Assembly: GCA_001604495.1 (NCBI GenBank)
Contig: LVBR01000188.1
Coordinates: 1-6,517 of the forward strand
Reading direction: 5' to 3'
DNA from: Acholeplasmatales bacterium Tener_01
GTDB lineage: Bacteria > Bacillota_I > Bacilli_A > ML615J-28 > CAG-698
DNA: 6,517 nucleotides
The notes under the pieces are model-generated. The model saw only the letters and a list, made by a program, of their open reading frames with translations. It was not told the DNA's origin and made no database searches. The position numbers were made by a program, and so were the translations under genes. Positions within the stretch are counted from its first letter, which is position 1. Each line of letters starts with the position of its first letter. Shown here piece by piece: positions 1 to 6,347 of this stretch.

Positions 1-204
1 GAAATCAAGAATGAAGGTAAGAAGAAGATTACTGCTGAAGATGAAGAAATGATCAAACAAAGAGCTATTGAAGAATATCTTCGTCAACAACAAGCAGCAA
101 AAGCAGAAGCACCAGTTGAAGAACCTAAGGAAGAAGCTAAAGAGCCTGAAGATGCACCAAGTGATGATGCATTGGAAGAAGTAGTTGAAGAAGAAGACAG
201 ATAA
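1..204 (+). CDS. 3' end of an unrecognised protein with a charged, acidic C-terminal tail (partial)
   Basis: The reading frame is open from the first base and ends in TAA at 202-204, followed at once by an in-frame TAG. Only the last 67 residues are visible. The first half is lysine/glutamate rich and probably helical (a stretch containing EEMIKQRAIEEYLRQQQ looks like a coiled-coil or amphipathic helix). The second half is a low-complexity Glu/Pro/Ala/Asp tail ending in EEEDR, likely disordered. No catalytic motif or membrane segment can be seen, so no function is assigned. It lies 51 bases upstream of the AAA+ gene on the same strand and could share its transcript. Similar charged tails end the DUF2357-like protein and the signal peptidase downstream. 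That the frame is coding is fairly sure from codon pattern and stop placement; the identity is unknown. Confidence 0.8.
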   Translation, partial: EIKNEGKKKITAEDEEMIKQRAIEEYLRQQQAAKAEAPVEEPKEEAKEPEDAPSDDALEEVVEEEDR

Positions 205-210
205 TAGATT

Positions 211-231
211 TATATTTAATATTATATTTAA
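211..231 (+). repeat. Short A+T direct repeat in the gap before the AAA+ gene
   Basis: TATATTTAA occurs at 211-219 and again at 223-231, separated by TAT, a 12-base period. Each copy contains TATATT, which resembles a sigma-A -10 box, but neither has a convincing -35 box about 17 bases upstream; that DNA is the GA-rich end of the previous gene. It may be a weak promoter region or simply A+T-rich spacer. No terminator-like hairpin is present in this gap, so read-through from the upstream gene is plausible. Confidence 0.3.
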
Positions 232-239
232 CCTTATTG

Positions 240-251
240 AAAGGATGTGAT
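240..251 (+). promoter_or_regulatory. Near-perfect Shine-Dalgarno site that fixes the AAA+ gene start
   Basis: AAAGGATGTGAT matches the full 16S anti-SD complement AAAGGAGGTGAT in 11 of 12 positions, with only base 246 different. It ends four bases before ATG 256. The alternative in-frame GTG at 247 lies inside this site and so cannot be its start. Confidence 0.85.
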
Positions 252-255
252 TCGT

Positions 256-1836
256 ATGGAGGCGTTTTTAAATTGGTTATTCACCTATTTAACAACAATA
301 TTCCTTGGATTATGGAACGCAATTAAAAGCTTTTTTAATGCAATATGGCAATTCTTCGATTTTGCCACAATCTTTGGTCAAATCGATAACTATAAAAGAG
401 GATTCAATGTAGCATCATGGATACTTTGTATTCTTACAATTTTGGTAGTATATGCAATTGTATCTGGTGTTGTCTTATTAATCGTTTTAGCAATCAGAAA
501 ATATGTAAGATTTCGTAGAACATTAGTTGGTAATGAAGACTTACTAGAAGAAATCGCTGACTTACATCGTGACATTGCTAAACTAACAAAAGACAAAGAG
601 CGTATCTTAGCTTTAAAGGTTGACCCTACTGGATTAACTTACGACCAAATTCAAAAAGCTATCGATAAAGAAGATGGTGCCGTTACACCTACTGAAGGTG
701 GAGAAGGCACTGAAGGGGCTCCTAAGAAAGAAGAAAGAAAGACTGATGCTAATGCTAAACGTTTCTATCGTTTATCAGCAGTTGATGACAAATATGAGTT
801 CTATATTGCCCCTACATATGATGTTTCAATGAGTCTAGAAGATCTATGTAAAGATATTCGTAACTTTGCATGTAGTAGATCTCATTTGTACTATGAATTA
901 AAGATTATCAGATTATTAATTGCCGGTTTAGCATCAACTAAACTTATCCTACTTCAAGGTATATCTGGTACTGGTAAAACATCACTACCTTATATGTTAG
1001 GTAAGTATTTCCAAAACGATGCCACAATCGCATCTGTTCAACCATCATGGCGTGATAGAACTGAGTTATTCGGTTTCTTCAATGAATTCACTAAGAAGTT
1101 CAATGAAACTGAAGTTTTAAAAAGAATTTATGAAGCATCATACAATGATGATATCAACGTAATCATTCTCGATGAAATGAACATCGCGCGTGTTGAATAC
1201 TATTTCGCTGAAATGCTTTCTATTCTAGAAATGCCAAACCCTAATGAATGGCGTATTGACTTAGTTCCATCATCTTGGCCAAGTGACCCTGCTCACTTAC
1301 AAGATGGTAAACTACAAATCCCTCAAAACGTTTGGTACATTGGAACAGCCAACAACGATGACTCAACATTTGCAGTTAGTGATAAGGTTTATGACCGTGC
1401 CATGGTAATCAACCTAGATAGTAAAGGTGTCGCATTCGATGCCCCTGATACTACACCTAAGTTTATCAGTTATTCATACGTTGAAGGTCTATACAAGAAA
1501 GCAATAAGTGATCGTCCAGTATCTAATGAATTACTTAAGAGAGTAAGTGATTTGGATATGTATGTAATCGAACACTTCCGCGTTGCTTTTGGTAACCGTA
1601 TTATGAAACAACTTGGAACATTCATTCCAGTTTATGTTGCCTGCGGTGGAACTGAAAACGAAGGTTTAGACTACATCCTTGCCACAAAAGTATTCCGTAA
1701 ATTCGAAGTACTTAACCTTGGTTTGATTCGTGATGAAATCAGAGGTTTAATAGCTTATATGGATAAGCTATTTGGTAAGGGCGAAATGAAAGAATGTATC
1801 GCATACTTACAAAGATTACAAAAGATGTCATATTAA
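256..1836 (+). CDS. Membrane-anchored McrB-like AAA+ NTPase
   Basis: A 526-residue protein read from ATG 256; the in-frame GTG at 247 is rejected because it sits within the ribosome binding site. Residues about 3-32 are hydrophobic and aromatic, and residues about 52-80 form a clear transmembrane segment. A predicted coiled coil (about 93-121) and a Gly/Glu/Thr/Lys-rich linker (about 139-167) follow. The NTPase core shows Walker A GISGTGKT (235-242), the McrB-like QPSWRDRTELFG block (262-273), Walker B VIILDEMN with acidic D306/E307 followed by a helix of the ARVEYYFAEMLSILE type, sensor 1 GTANNDDST with an NxxD signature at 366-369, and DRA with a candidate arginine finger R381. In E. coli McrB a similar NxxD motif belongs to a GTPase; whether this protein uses GTP or ATP cannot be read here. 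All key residues look intact, so it should be an active ring-forming NTPase held at the inner face of the membrane. Known McrB proteins instead carry a DNA-reading N-terminal domain, which is absent. The next gene, eight to 23 bases downstream, encodes the probable partner. Confidence 0.9.
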   Translation: MEAFLNWLFTYLTTIFLGLWNAIKSFFNAIWQFFDFATIFGQIDNYKRGFNVASWILCILTILVVYAIVSGVVLLIVLAIRKYVRFRRTLVGNEDLLEEIADLHRDIAKLTKDKERILALKVDPTGLTYDQIQKAIDKEDGAVTPTEGGEGTEGAPKKEERKTDANAKRFYRLSAVDDKYEFYIAPTYDVSMSLEDLCKDIRNFACSRSHLYYELKIIRLLIAGLASTKLILLQGISGTGKTSLPYMLGKYFQNDATIASVQPSWRDRTELFGFFNEFTKKFNETEVLKRIYEASYNDDINVIILDEMNIARVEYYFAEMLSILEMPNPNEWRIDLVPSSWPSDPAHLQDGKLQIPQNVWYIGTANNDDSTFAVSDKVYDRAMVINLDSKGVAFDAPDTTPKFISYSYVEGLYKKAISDRPVSNELLKRVSDLDMYVIEHFRVAFGNRIMKQLGTFIPVYVACGGTENEGLDYILATKVFRKFEVLNLGLIRDEIRGLIAYMDKLFGKGEMKECIAYLQRLQKMSY

Positions 1837-1846
1837 TTAATTGATT

Positions 1847-1855
1847 GGAAGTGAT
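1847..1855 (+). promoter_or_regulatory. Shine-Dalgarno site for the DUF2357-like gene
   Basis: GGAAGTGAT matches GGAGGTGAT in 8 of 9 positions and ends four bases before ATG 1860, the same spacing as at the AAA+ gene. This favours ATG 1860 over the TTG at 1845, which overlaps the site. A second ATG follows directly at 1863. Confidence 0.75.
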
Positions 1856-1859
1856 TTTG

Positions 1860-3137
1860 ATGATGAATAATGAAACTAAAGAAAGCTTACTTAAGAAGTT
1901 ATCTGAGTCTTCTTCAAGTTTTATTCAAGAACTTGCACAAGAGAATTCCATCTTCGCAACTATCCTTTCATTGATGAAAGATGGTAATGCATCAATTGAG
2001 CTAAAGAAGAGATATATCTTAAGAGCAATCGACCAAGTTTGGATTGAAACAATTGAAACATCACTTCCTTATTTAGACATCATTATTAGAAATCCTTCAA
2101 AATATTTAGAAGAAAACGAAGAAGTAATACCAGTTGAAATGGCTCGTAACATTACTGTTCGTTCTCTTCAACACCTTTCACAACATACTAACTTTATATC
2201 TAGAATTGAGGGCGATGAAATCACCCCAACAAAGATTTTAAATGTATGGCGTGATGAAACAATGTTAACTTATGAAAATAAGTTTGTTAACACATTAATT
2301 CACAGACTTTATGCTTTCGTCAATATGCGTTATGAGATTGCTAAAAACGTTGGTCAAGATACTAAGACTTCTTCAATCGAATTTAAAGAAGAATTTAGAC
2401 ACCAAAAGACTAAAGTTAAGATTAACATGACTATTGAGATGGAAGAAAGTGCTGAAAATGATCAAAGTGTAGAACGTAATTACACTTATTCATCTTCACT
2501 TTGGAAAAGATTAGTAAAACTTAACAGCATTATGTCTACTTATGTCAATTCTGTATTTTGTATGCAGATGGGTAAGAACTTCATTCGCCCTCCAGTAATG
2601 AGAACGAATGCCATCTTGAAAAACAAGAATTTGCGTCAGTGTTTGGCACTTTGGAGATTCATTGAGGGCTATGAAAATGCTGGTTACAATATGCTTATTC
2701 AAGAGAACTTAGAGAATGTCGATAGCGACTACATCAAAGATCTTTATGAAACATTAGCATTCCAATATCTATTATTTAGATACACTGTTAAAAATGAGTT
2801 TGATGATGAAGAAACTCTTGCTAATGAAATAACTGACAATGTATTAAATCCTAGGATTGTTGATGAATTCAAGGACATCGATGAGAATGAATTTGAAGTT
2901 GAAAATGATATCAATGATTACAAAGAACGTAATCTTCCAAGTTATGAAAGATTAAGATATCAAACTTTGTCACCTGAGGATGAGCTTTTGCTTCAAGACT
3001 TAAAGATTGCCCTTGATGCCGCAAACATTATTCGTGAAAAAGACGAAGAATATTTGTACTCAAATGCATCAATAATTGATCCGGGACTATTTGATGAAGA
3101 CGAAGAGGAGAAAAATGAAGACGAAGAAGATATTTAA
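1860..3137 (+). CDS. DUF2357/McrC-like partner protein, apparently without a nuclease domain
   Basis: A 425-residue protein from ATG 1860 (TTG 1845 would add five residues but overlaps the ribosome binding site). It is soluble, with no signal peptide or membrane segment. Three patches recall the DUF2357 family that is often encoded next to McrB-like NTPases: LTYENKFVNTLIHRL (about 136-150), like the family's T-x-ENRFVK helix; RPPVMRT followed by a run up to LRQCLALW (about 243-265); and DLYETLAFQYLLF (about 294-306), like the usual LYExWxxxxL helix. In many relatives a PD-(D/E)XK nuclease follows this last helix. Here the remaining 120 residues are Glu/Asp rich, show no spaced D...(D/E)xK pattern, and end in an acidic tail (412-425). 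It follows the AAA+ gene by 23 bases and overlaps the next gene, so coupled translation is likely. Expected role: binds and regulates the NTPase. The family assignment is from memory of motifs and is moderate; the loss of the nuclease is an inference. Confidence 0.65.
   Translation: MMNNETKESLLKKLSESSSSFIQELAQENSIFATILSLMKDGNASIELKKRYILRAIDQVWIETIETSLPYLDIIIRNPSKYLEENEEVIPVEMARNITVRSLQHLSQHTNFISRIEGDEITPTKILNVWRDETMLTYENKFVNTLIHRLYAFVNMRYEIAKNVGQDTKTSSIEFKEEFRHQKTKVKINMTIEMEESAENDQSVERNYTYSSSLWKRLVKLNSIMSTYVNSVFCMQMGKNFIRPPVMRTNAILKNKNLRQCLALWRFIEGYENAGYNMLIQENLENVDSDYIKDLYETLAFQYLLFRYTVKNEFDDEETLANEITDNVLNPRIVDEFKDIDENEFEVENDINDYKERNLPSYERLRYQTLSPEDELLLQDLKIALDAANIIREKDEEYLYSNASIIDPGLFDEDEEEKNEDEEDI
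3104..3110 (+). promoter_or_regulatory. Shine-Dalgarno site for the signal peptidase gene, inside the upstream coding region
   Basis: AGAGGAG lies four bases before ATG 3115 and is formed by the codons of the acidic tail of the DUF2357-like protein. It selects ATG 3115 over TTG 3076 and ATG 3094, which have no good site in front of them. Confidence 0.7.
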
Positions 3138-3738
3138 GACTATTCTTAATATTAGTAGTTACGTTTTAATCTTCTTTCTTTTTTCAATGTTAGCATTTGT
3201 TATCATTTCAAATTTTAGTGGTAAGATTGCTTTCATTGGTGGCAGAAGCCTAATGTGGGTGAAGACTGGTAGTATGGACCCAACAATTGAAGAGCGTAGC
3301 TACATTGTTGTTAAAAGAAGTGATGGTAGTGATATTGAAATTGGTGATGTAATCACCTTTAAATCACCAGATCCTTTACTAAAAGGTGCATACAACACTC
3401 ATAGAGTTGTAAGAATTGATGCAAATGGTAATTTCATCACTCGTGGTGATGCCAATTTAAAAGAAGATGACTACGCTGTCAGTAAAGATAGAGTTGTAGC
3501 AAAATATGTAAGAAACTTACCAGTTTTAACAATATTTGGCCGTTTCCTAAGTGAACCAATTGGAATAGTAACAATCATTATGATAATGGTCGTTACTTGT
3601 ATGCTTGTTTATTTTCCTGATGCTAAGAAAGTGTTAGAAGAAATGAAACAAGAAAAGATCAAAGAACGCGAAGCATTAATTGAAGAAAAAATACAAGAAG
3701 AAGTCAAAAGACTTAGTGAAGAAAACAAGAAAGGATAA
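3115..3738 (+). CDS. Signal peptidase I, S26B (SipW/ER) type
   Basis: A 207-residue membrane protease that would cut signal peptides from exported proteins on the outer face of the membrane. Start ATG 3115 is chosen from its ribosome binding site and gives a short basic N-terminus (MKTKKIFK) before transmembrane segment 1 (about 13-32). Box B is KTGSMDPTI with nucleophile S53. Box D is NTHRVVR with H96 in place of the lysine found in typical bacterial LepB. Box E is TRGDAN with D112. Ser/His/Asp is the pattern of the S26B group, which includes Bacillus SipW and the archaeal and ER enzymes. A second transmembrane segment (about 149-167) is followed by about 38 highly charged residues, probably a cytoplasmic coiled coil. 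The gene overlaps the end of the DUF2357-like gene by 23 bases in another frame, implying co-translation. SipW-type enzymes often serve a few dedicated substrates, such as matrix fibre proteins in Bacillus; no such substrate is visible in this window. Confidence 0.93.
   Translation: MKTKKIFKTILNISSYVLIFFLFSMLAFVIISNFSGKIAFIGGRSLMWVKTGSMDPTIEERSYIVVKRSDGSDIEIGDVITFKSPDPLLKGAYNTHRVVRIDANGNFITRGDANLKEDDYAVSKDRVVAKYVRNLPVLTIFGRFLSEPIGIVTIIMIMVVTCMLVYFPDAKKVLEEMKQEKIKEREALIEEKIQEEVKRLSEENKKG
3730..3735 (+). promoter_or_regulatory. Shine-Dalgarno site for the small coiled-coil gene
   Basis: AAAGGA lies eight bases before ATG 3744, within the last codons of the signal peptidase gene. The whole segment GAAAGGAT...ATTCGTATG closely resembles the initiation region of the AAA+ gene (239-258). 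Confidence 0.75.
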
Positions 3739-3743
3739 TTCGT

Positions 3744-3980
3744 ATGTTCGATAAGACTAGACTAAAGAAAAAAATAGCAACCGTAAAACAAACAATTGCT
3801 TTTCTTGAGCAAAAACGTTCTCGTAGCCAAGCTGCTTTACTTGATGCATTTTTAAAAAATACATCTCCAAGCGATGAAGATGTTGATTTCTTCAACAAAT
3901 ATACAGAGCAAATCGAACTTGAAAGAAATCATTTGCAATATTTGTTAAAGGAATATGATGAATTAAAAAAACAAAAATAA
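3744..3980 (+). CDS. Small coiled-coil protein of unknown function (78 aa)
   Basis: A 78-residue protein starting five bases after the signal peptidase stop codon, with a good ribosome binding site. It is rich in Lys, Glu, Leu and Gln and has no membrane segment, signal peptide or cysteine. It looks like two helices: about 5-40 (LKKKIATVKQTIAFLEQKR and on) and about 44-78 (ending LLKEYDELKKQK), joined by a short turn at NTSPSDED. An antiparallel helical hairpin or a dimeric coiled coil is likely. Its tight spacing to the signal peptidase, whose cytoplasmic tail is itself probably a coiled coil, makes a binding role plausible but unproven. I do not recognise the family. It is accepted as real on operon position, ribosome binding site and amphipathic pattern. 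Confidence 0.8.
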   Translation: MFDKTRLKKKIATVKQTIAFLEQKRSRSQAALLDAFLKNTSPSDEDVDFFNKYTEQIELERNHLQYLLKEYDELKKQK

Positions 3981-3985
3981 AACTA

Positions 3986-4011
3986 TATTAAAACAATTTT
4001 AAGTTTTAATA
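3986..4011 (+). repeat. A+T-rich inverted repeat before the EAL gene
   Basis: TATTAAAAC (3986-3994) and GTTTTAATA (4003-4011) are perfect reverse complements around the 8-base loop AATTTTAA. The hairpin has nine pairs but only one G-C pair, and no T-run follows, so it is not a standard terminator. It ends two bases before the EAL gene's AAAAGG site. It could be an operator, a weak mRNA hairpin affecting translation, or chance in A+T-rich DNA. Confidence 0.4.
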
Positions 4012-4013
4012 AT

Positions 4014-4019
4014 AAAAGG
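4014..4019 (+). promoter_or_regulatory. Shine-Dalgarno site for the EAL gene
   Basis: AAAAGG lies eight bases before ATG 4028 and directly follows the inverted repeat at 3986-4011. It is weaker than the site of the AAA+ gene. Confidence 0.65.
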
Positions 4020-4027
4020 TATTTATT

Positions 4028-6313
4028 ATGTCAAACAAAAAGGAACTAATCAAGGTAATATCTCGTGTATTATTATGTATGGTTTTCTTTTTAATTATTA
4101 CCATCTCTTTTGGTGCTTTGTTCATGTACAAAGATGATGTTGAAAGCGAAGCCTTATTCAGAGGTAAGTATTACACCGACGAAATGTGCGCATTGTACCA
4201 AGAAGGATTGGATAATCATAGAAGAAAAGTACTAAGAATTCAAGATGATATTAACCAACAAGAATTTACAGATAGACAAGAATTTCTTGACTACTTTAAC
4301 CGTGTAATAATATCAAGTGAAACTGATGGTGCTCCTAAATATGGTCGATTCTACATTGATGGTGTCGAATACAAGAGTGACGGTGTAAAGTATGAGGAAA
4401 GTGAAAATAGCAAGATTACATCTAACGTTAATTCTCATGAAGTAATGTGTCTAGGTGTAATTGGTAGTGATAGACAATTCTCAGTTGAAACTATCGCCTA
4501 TATTGTCCCTCTTAAAAACAATGAGTTCGCTGATTGTTTGATTTTATTCTATATCGAGACTGAAATAGTTCCTGAAGATACCGATTTAGATTTATCAAAG
4601 TTTCCAGTTAGCGAAATGAGTTTAATAGCTTCTCGTGAAGGTGAAGTATTATCATTCATTGAAGTTACTAATAACCAATTTAATTTGCATACTCACTCAC
4701 TAATTTACGATAAACTGACTACAATTATTGGAGATAAAGACTTAATTGATGAAGTTACACGAAGCGTTTATAGTGGTAAAACTCAATCATTCCTATTTAA
4801 ACTTAATGGTGCTAACTACGTCCTAAGTGCCGCATCTATTAAAAATAATGGCTTAACAACATTTACTATTATTACTATCTTTAGTGTAGATAACATTCAT
4901 AGTATTGGTTCAAGCCTAACAGATACAGTATTAGTATTACTAATAACTTTCTCACTTTTAATAATTGGACTTTTAGTATATTCAATTATTACTCGTAATA
5001 AGATTCAAAGAATTAAAGTTGATAATGATACGCACTCAGTATTAAATATCGCAAAAGAAGAAAAGTTCATCAAGACTGCTAATGATATTTTGATTCGTAA
5101 TCCAGCCACAACCTTTGCAATAATTGTTGCGGACATCAAGCACTACGAATATACATTAGAACAACTTGGTGAAGATAATATCTTTGATGGTTTAAAGAGA
5201 GTTAAAAACTTGCTAGTTAAGAGTTTACAGTTAGAGGAGACAATCGGTTACTTAAATAATGGTCGATTTGTATTTTTGATTCACTACCGTGATGATGAAA
5301 TATTACAAGAAAGAATCAAACATATGACATTACTTGCTGGTTCTCAAGCATTTAAAGGTGGCAAGGGAGCAAGTATTAATATCTATGGTGGTATCTACTC
5401 TACAGATCGTAAGATTACACCAAATGTTGGTAAGATGATTGAACTTGCTATCAGTGCTGAAAATGCTACAGAATATCCTTGTGATTTCTTAGAATTCAGA
5501 ATGTATAATGAGACAATCCATGAATCAGTTGTTCAAAATGACTACATCGAATTGAACATGGAACATGCCTTAGAGCACAAAGACTTCAAAGTATTCTTCC
5601 AACCTAAGCAAAATATTGCAACAGGTTTAGTTGATGGATGTGAAGCCTTAGTAAGATGGTACAACCCAGAAATCAATGACTACATGCAACCTGGTGTATT
5701 CATCCCACTATTTGAAAGTAACATGTTCATTATTAAACTTGACCACTACGTTTTCGAAAGCGTATGCGAATATATCAGTGATGCTATTGAAAATAGCATG
5801 CCACTATGTCCAATTTCAGTCAATGTTTCAAGAATCACCGCATCTCAACCGGATTTCTTGCGTTTCTACATTAATATGAAGGATAAATATAACATTGCCA
5901 ATAACTTTATAACTATCGAGTTTACAGAAAGTTTCGCTTTTGAAGATTATAAGTCACTAAGAGAAATCATCACTTCACTTCACCAACACGGATTCAAGTG
6001 TTCAATCGATGACTTTGGAAGTGGATTCTCATCTTATAATATTTTGAAAGAGTTACCAATGGATGAATTAAAACTTGACCGTTTCTTCATCAAACAAGGT
6101 TTCTCTAATGAACGTGACTTGATGGTTTTATCATCAGTTATTGAACTTGGTAAAGAGCTTCACATGAAGGTTGTTCAAGAAGGTGTTGAAACAATTGAAC
6201 AATTTAACCTTCTAAAGAGCCTTGGATGCCACACTATTCAAGGATTCTTGTACTCTAAGCCACTAGTTGTTACTGACTTTATTGCTTTCTTAAATCAAAA
6301 GAAAGTTTATTAA
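4028..6313 (+). CDS. Membrane cyclic-di-GMP phosphodiesterase: outside sensor, degenerate GGDEF, intact EAL
   Basis: A 761-residue protein expected to break down cyclic-di-GMP to pGpG. Transmembrane segment 1 is at about 8-33 and segment 2 at about 297-322. The roughly 260 residues between them face outward and probably form a Cache-like sensor; the part from about 222 to 290, with LNGANYVLSAASIKNNG, resembles a membrane-proximal Cache lobe. Residues about 340-495 look like a GGDEF domain, but the signature is NNGRF at 410-414 and the metal-binding stretch reads ADIKHY, so cyclase activity is not expected. The EAL domain spans about 505-757 and keeps the main catalytic set: EALVRW with E539, N599 in SVNVSR, E631 and E634 in IEFTES, D661/D662 in DDFGSG, K682, E718 and E721 in QEGVET, and Q738 in IQGF. 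It should therefore be an active phosphodiesterase controlled by an outside signal. It begins 47 bases after the small coiled-coil gene; it may share that operon or have its own weak promoter. Confidence 0.93.
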   Translation: MSNKKELIKVISRVLLCMVFFLIITISFGALFMYKDDVESEALFRGKYYTDEMCALYQEGLDNHRRKVLRIQDDINQQEFTDRQEFLDYFNRVIISSETDGAPKYGRFYIDGVEYKSDGVKYEESENSKITSNVNSHEVMCLGVIGSDRQFSVETIAYIVPLKNNEFADCLILFYIETEIVPEDTDLDLSKFPVSEMSLIASREGEVLSFIEVTNNQFNLHTHSLIYDKLTTIIGDKDLIDEVTRSVYSGKTQSFLFKLNGANYVLSAASIKNNGLTTFTIITIFSVDNIHSIGSSLTDTVLVLLITFSLLIIGLLVYSIITRNKIQRIKVDNDTHSVLNIAKEEKFIKTANDILIRNPATTFAIIVADIKHYEYTLEQLGEDNIFDGLKRVKNLLVKSLQLEETIGYLNNGRFVFLIHYRDDEILQERIKHMTLLAGSQAFKGGKGASINIYGGIYSTDRKITPNVGKMIELAISAENATEYPCDFLEFRMYNETIHESVVQNDYIELNMEHALEHKDFKVFFQPKQNIATGLVDGCEALVRWYNPEINDYMQPGVFIPLFESNMFIIKLDHYVFESVCEYISDAIENSMPLCPISVNVSRITASQPDFLRFYINMKDKYNIANNFITIEFTESFAFEDYKSLREIITSLHQHGFKCSIDDFGSGFSSYNILKELPMDELKLDRFFIKQGFSNERDLMVLSSVIELGKELHMKVVQEGVETIEQFNLLKSLGCHTIQGFLYSKPLVVTDFIAFLNQKKVY

Positions 6314-6334
6314 TGGTTTTAAATATATAGAAAT

Positions 6335-6338
6335 GGAG
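6335..6338 (+). promoter_or_regulatory. Shine-Dalgarno site for the 3'-edge gene
   Basis: GGAG lies nine bases before ATG 6348 in the 34-base gap after the EAL gene. No terminator is visible in that gap, so transcription probably continues. Confidence 0.6.
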
Positions 6339-6347
6339 TAATAGTTT

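Noticed and set aside
390..596. Antisense open frame of 68 codons inside the AAA+ gene
   Set aside because: It lies wholly opposite a strongly supported gene, has no ribosome binding site of note and encodes no recognisable domain.
256..1836. Reading the AAA+ protein as a MoxR or dynein-like NTPase instead of McrB-like
   Set aside because: The SWRDRTELFG block, the LDEMN-ARVEYYF Walker B region and the GTANNDD sensor region fit the McrB-like group better.
2350..2400. Possible D...ExK nuclease motif (GQD then IEFK) in the middle of the DUF2357-like protein
   Set aside because: The spacing is short, the position is before the LYExL helix rather than after it, and no supporting beta-strand pattern is clear; it is more likely a charged loop.
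2511..2702. Antisense open frame of 63 codons inside the DUF2357-like gene
   Set aside because: It is a shadow of the coding strand with no independent support.
3713..3898. Antisense open frame of 61 codons across the signal peptidase / coiled-coil junction
   Set aside because: It is fully opposite two well-supported genes that have good start sites.
3984..3989. TATATT as a -10 box for the EAL gene
   Set aside because: The DNA about 17 bases upstream is A-rich (AATTAA) with no TTGACA-like -35 box, and TATATT is expected by chance in such A+T-rich sequence.
5676..5879. Same-strand alternative frame of 67 codons inside the EAL domain
   Set aside because: It overlaps the catalytic part of the EAL gene, whose frame is certain from conserved motifs.
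6314..6347. Possible terminator after the EAL gene
   Set aside because: The 34-base gap has no stable stem and no T-run after a stem; the next gene starts at once.
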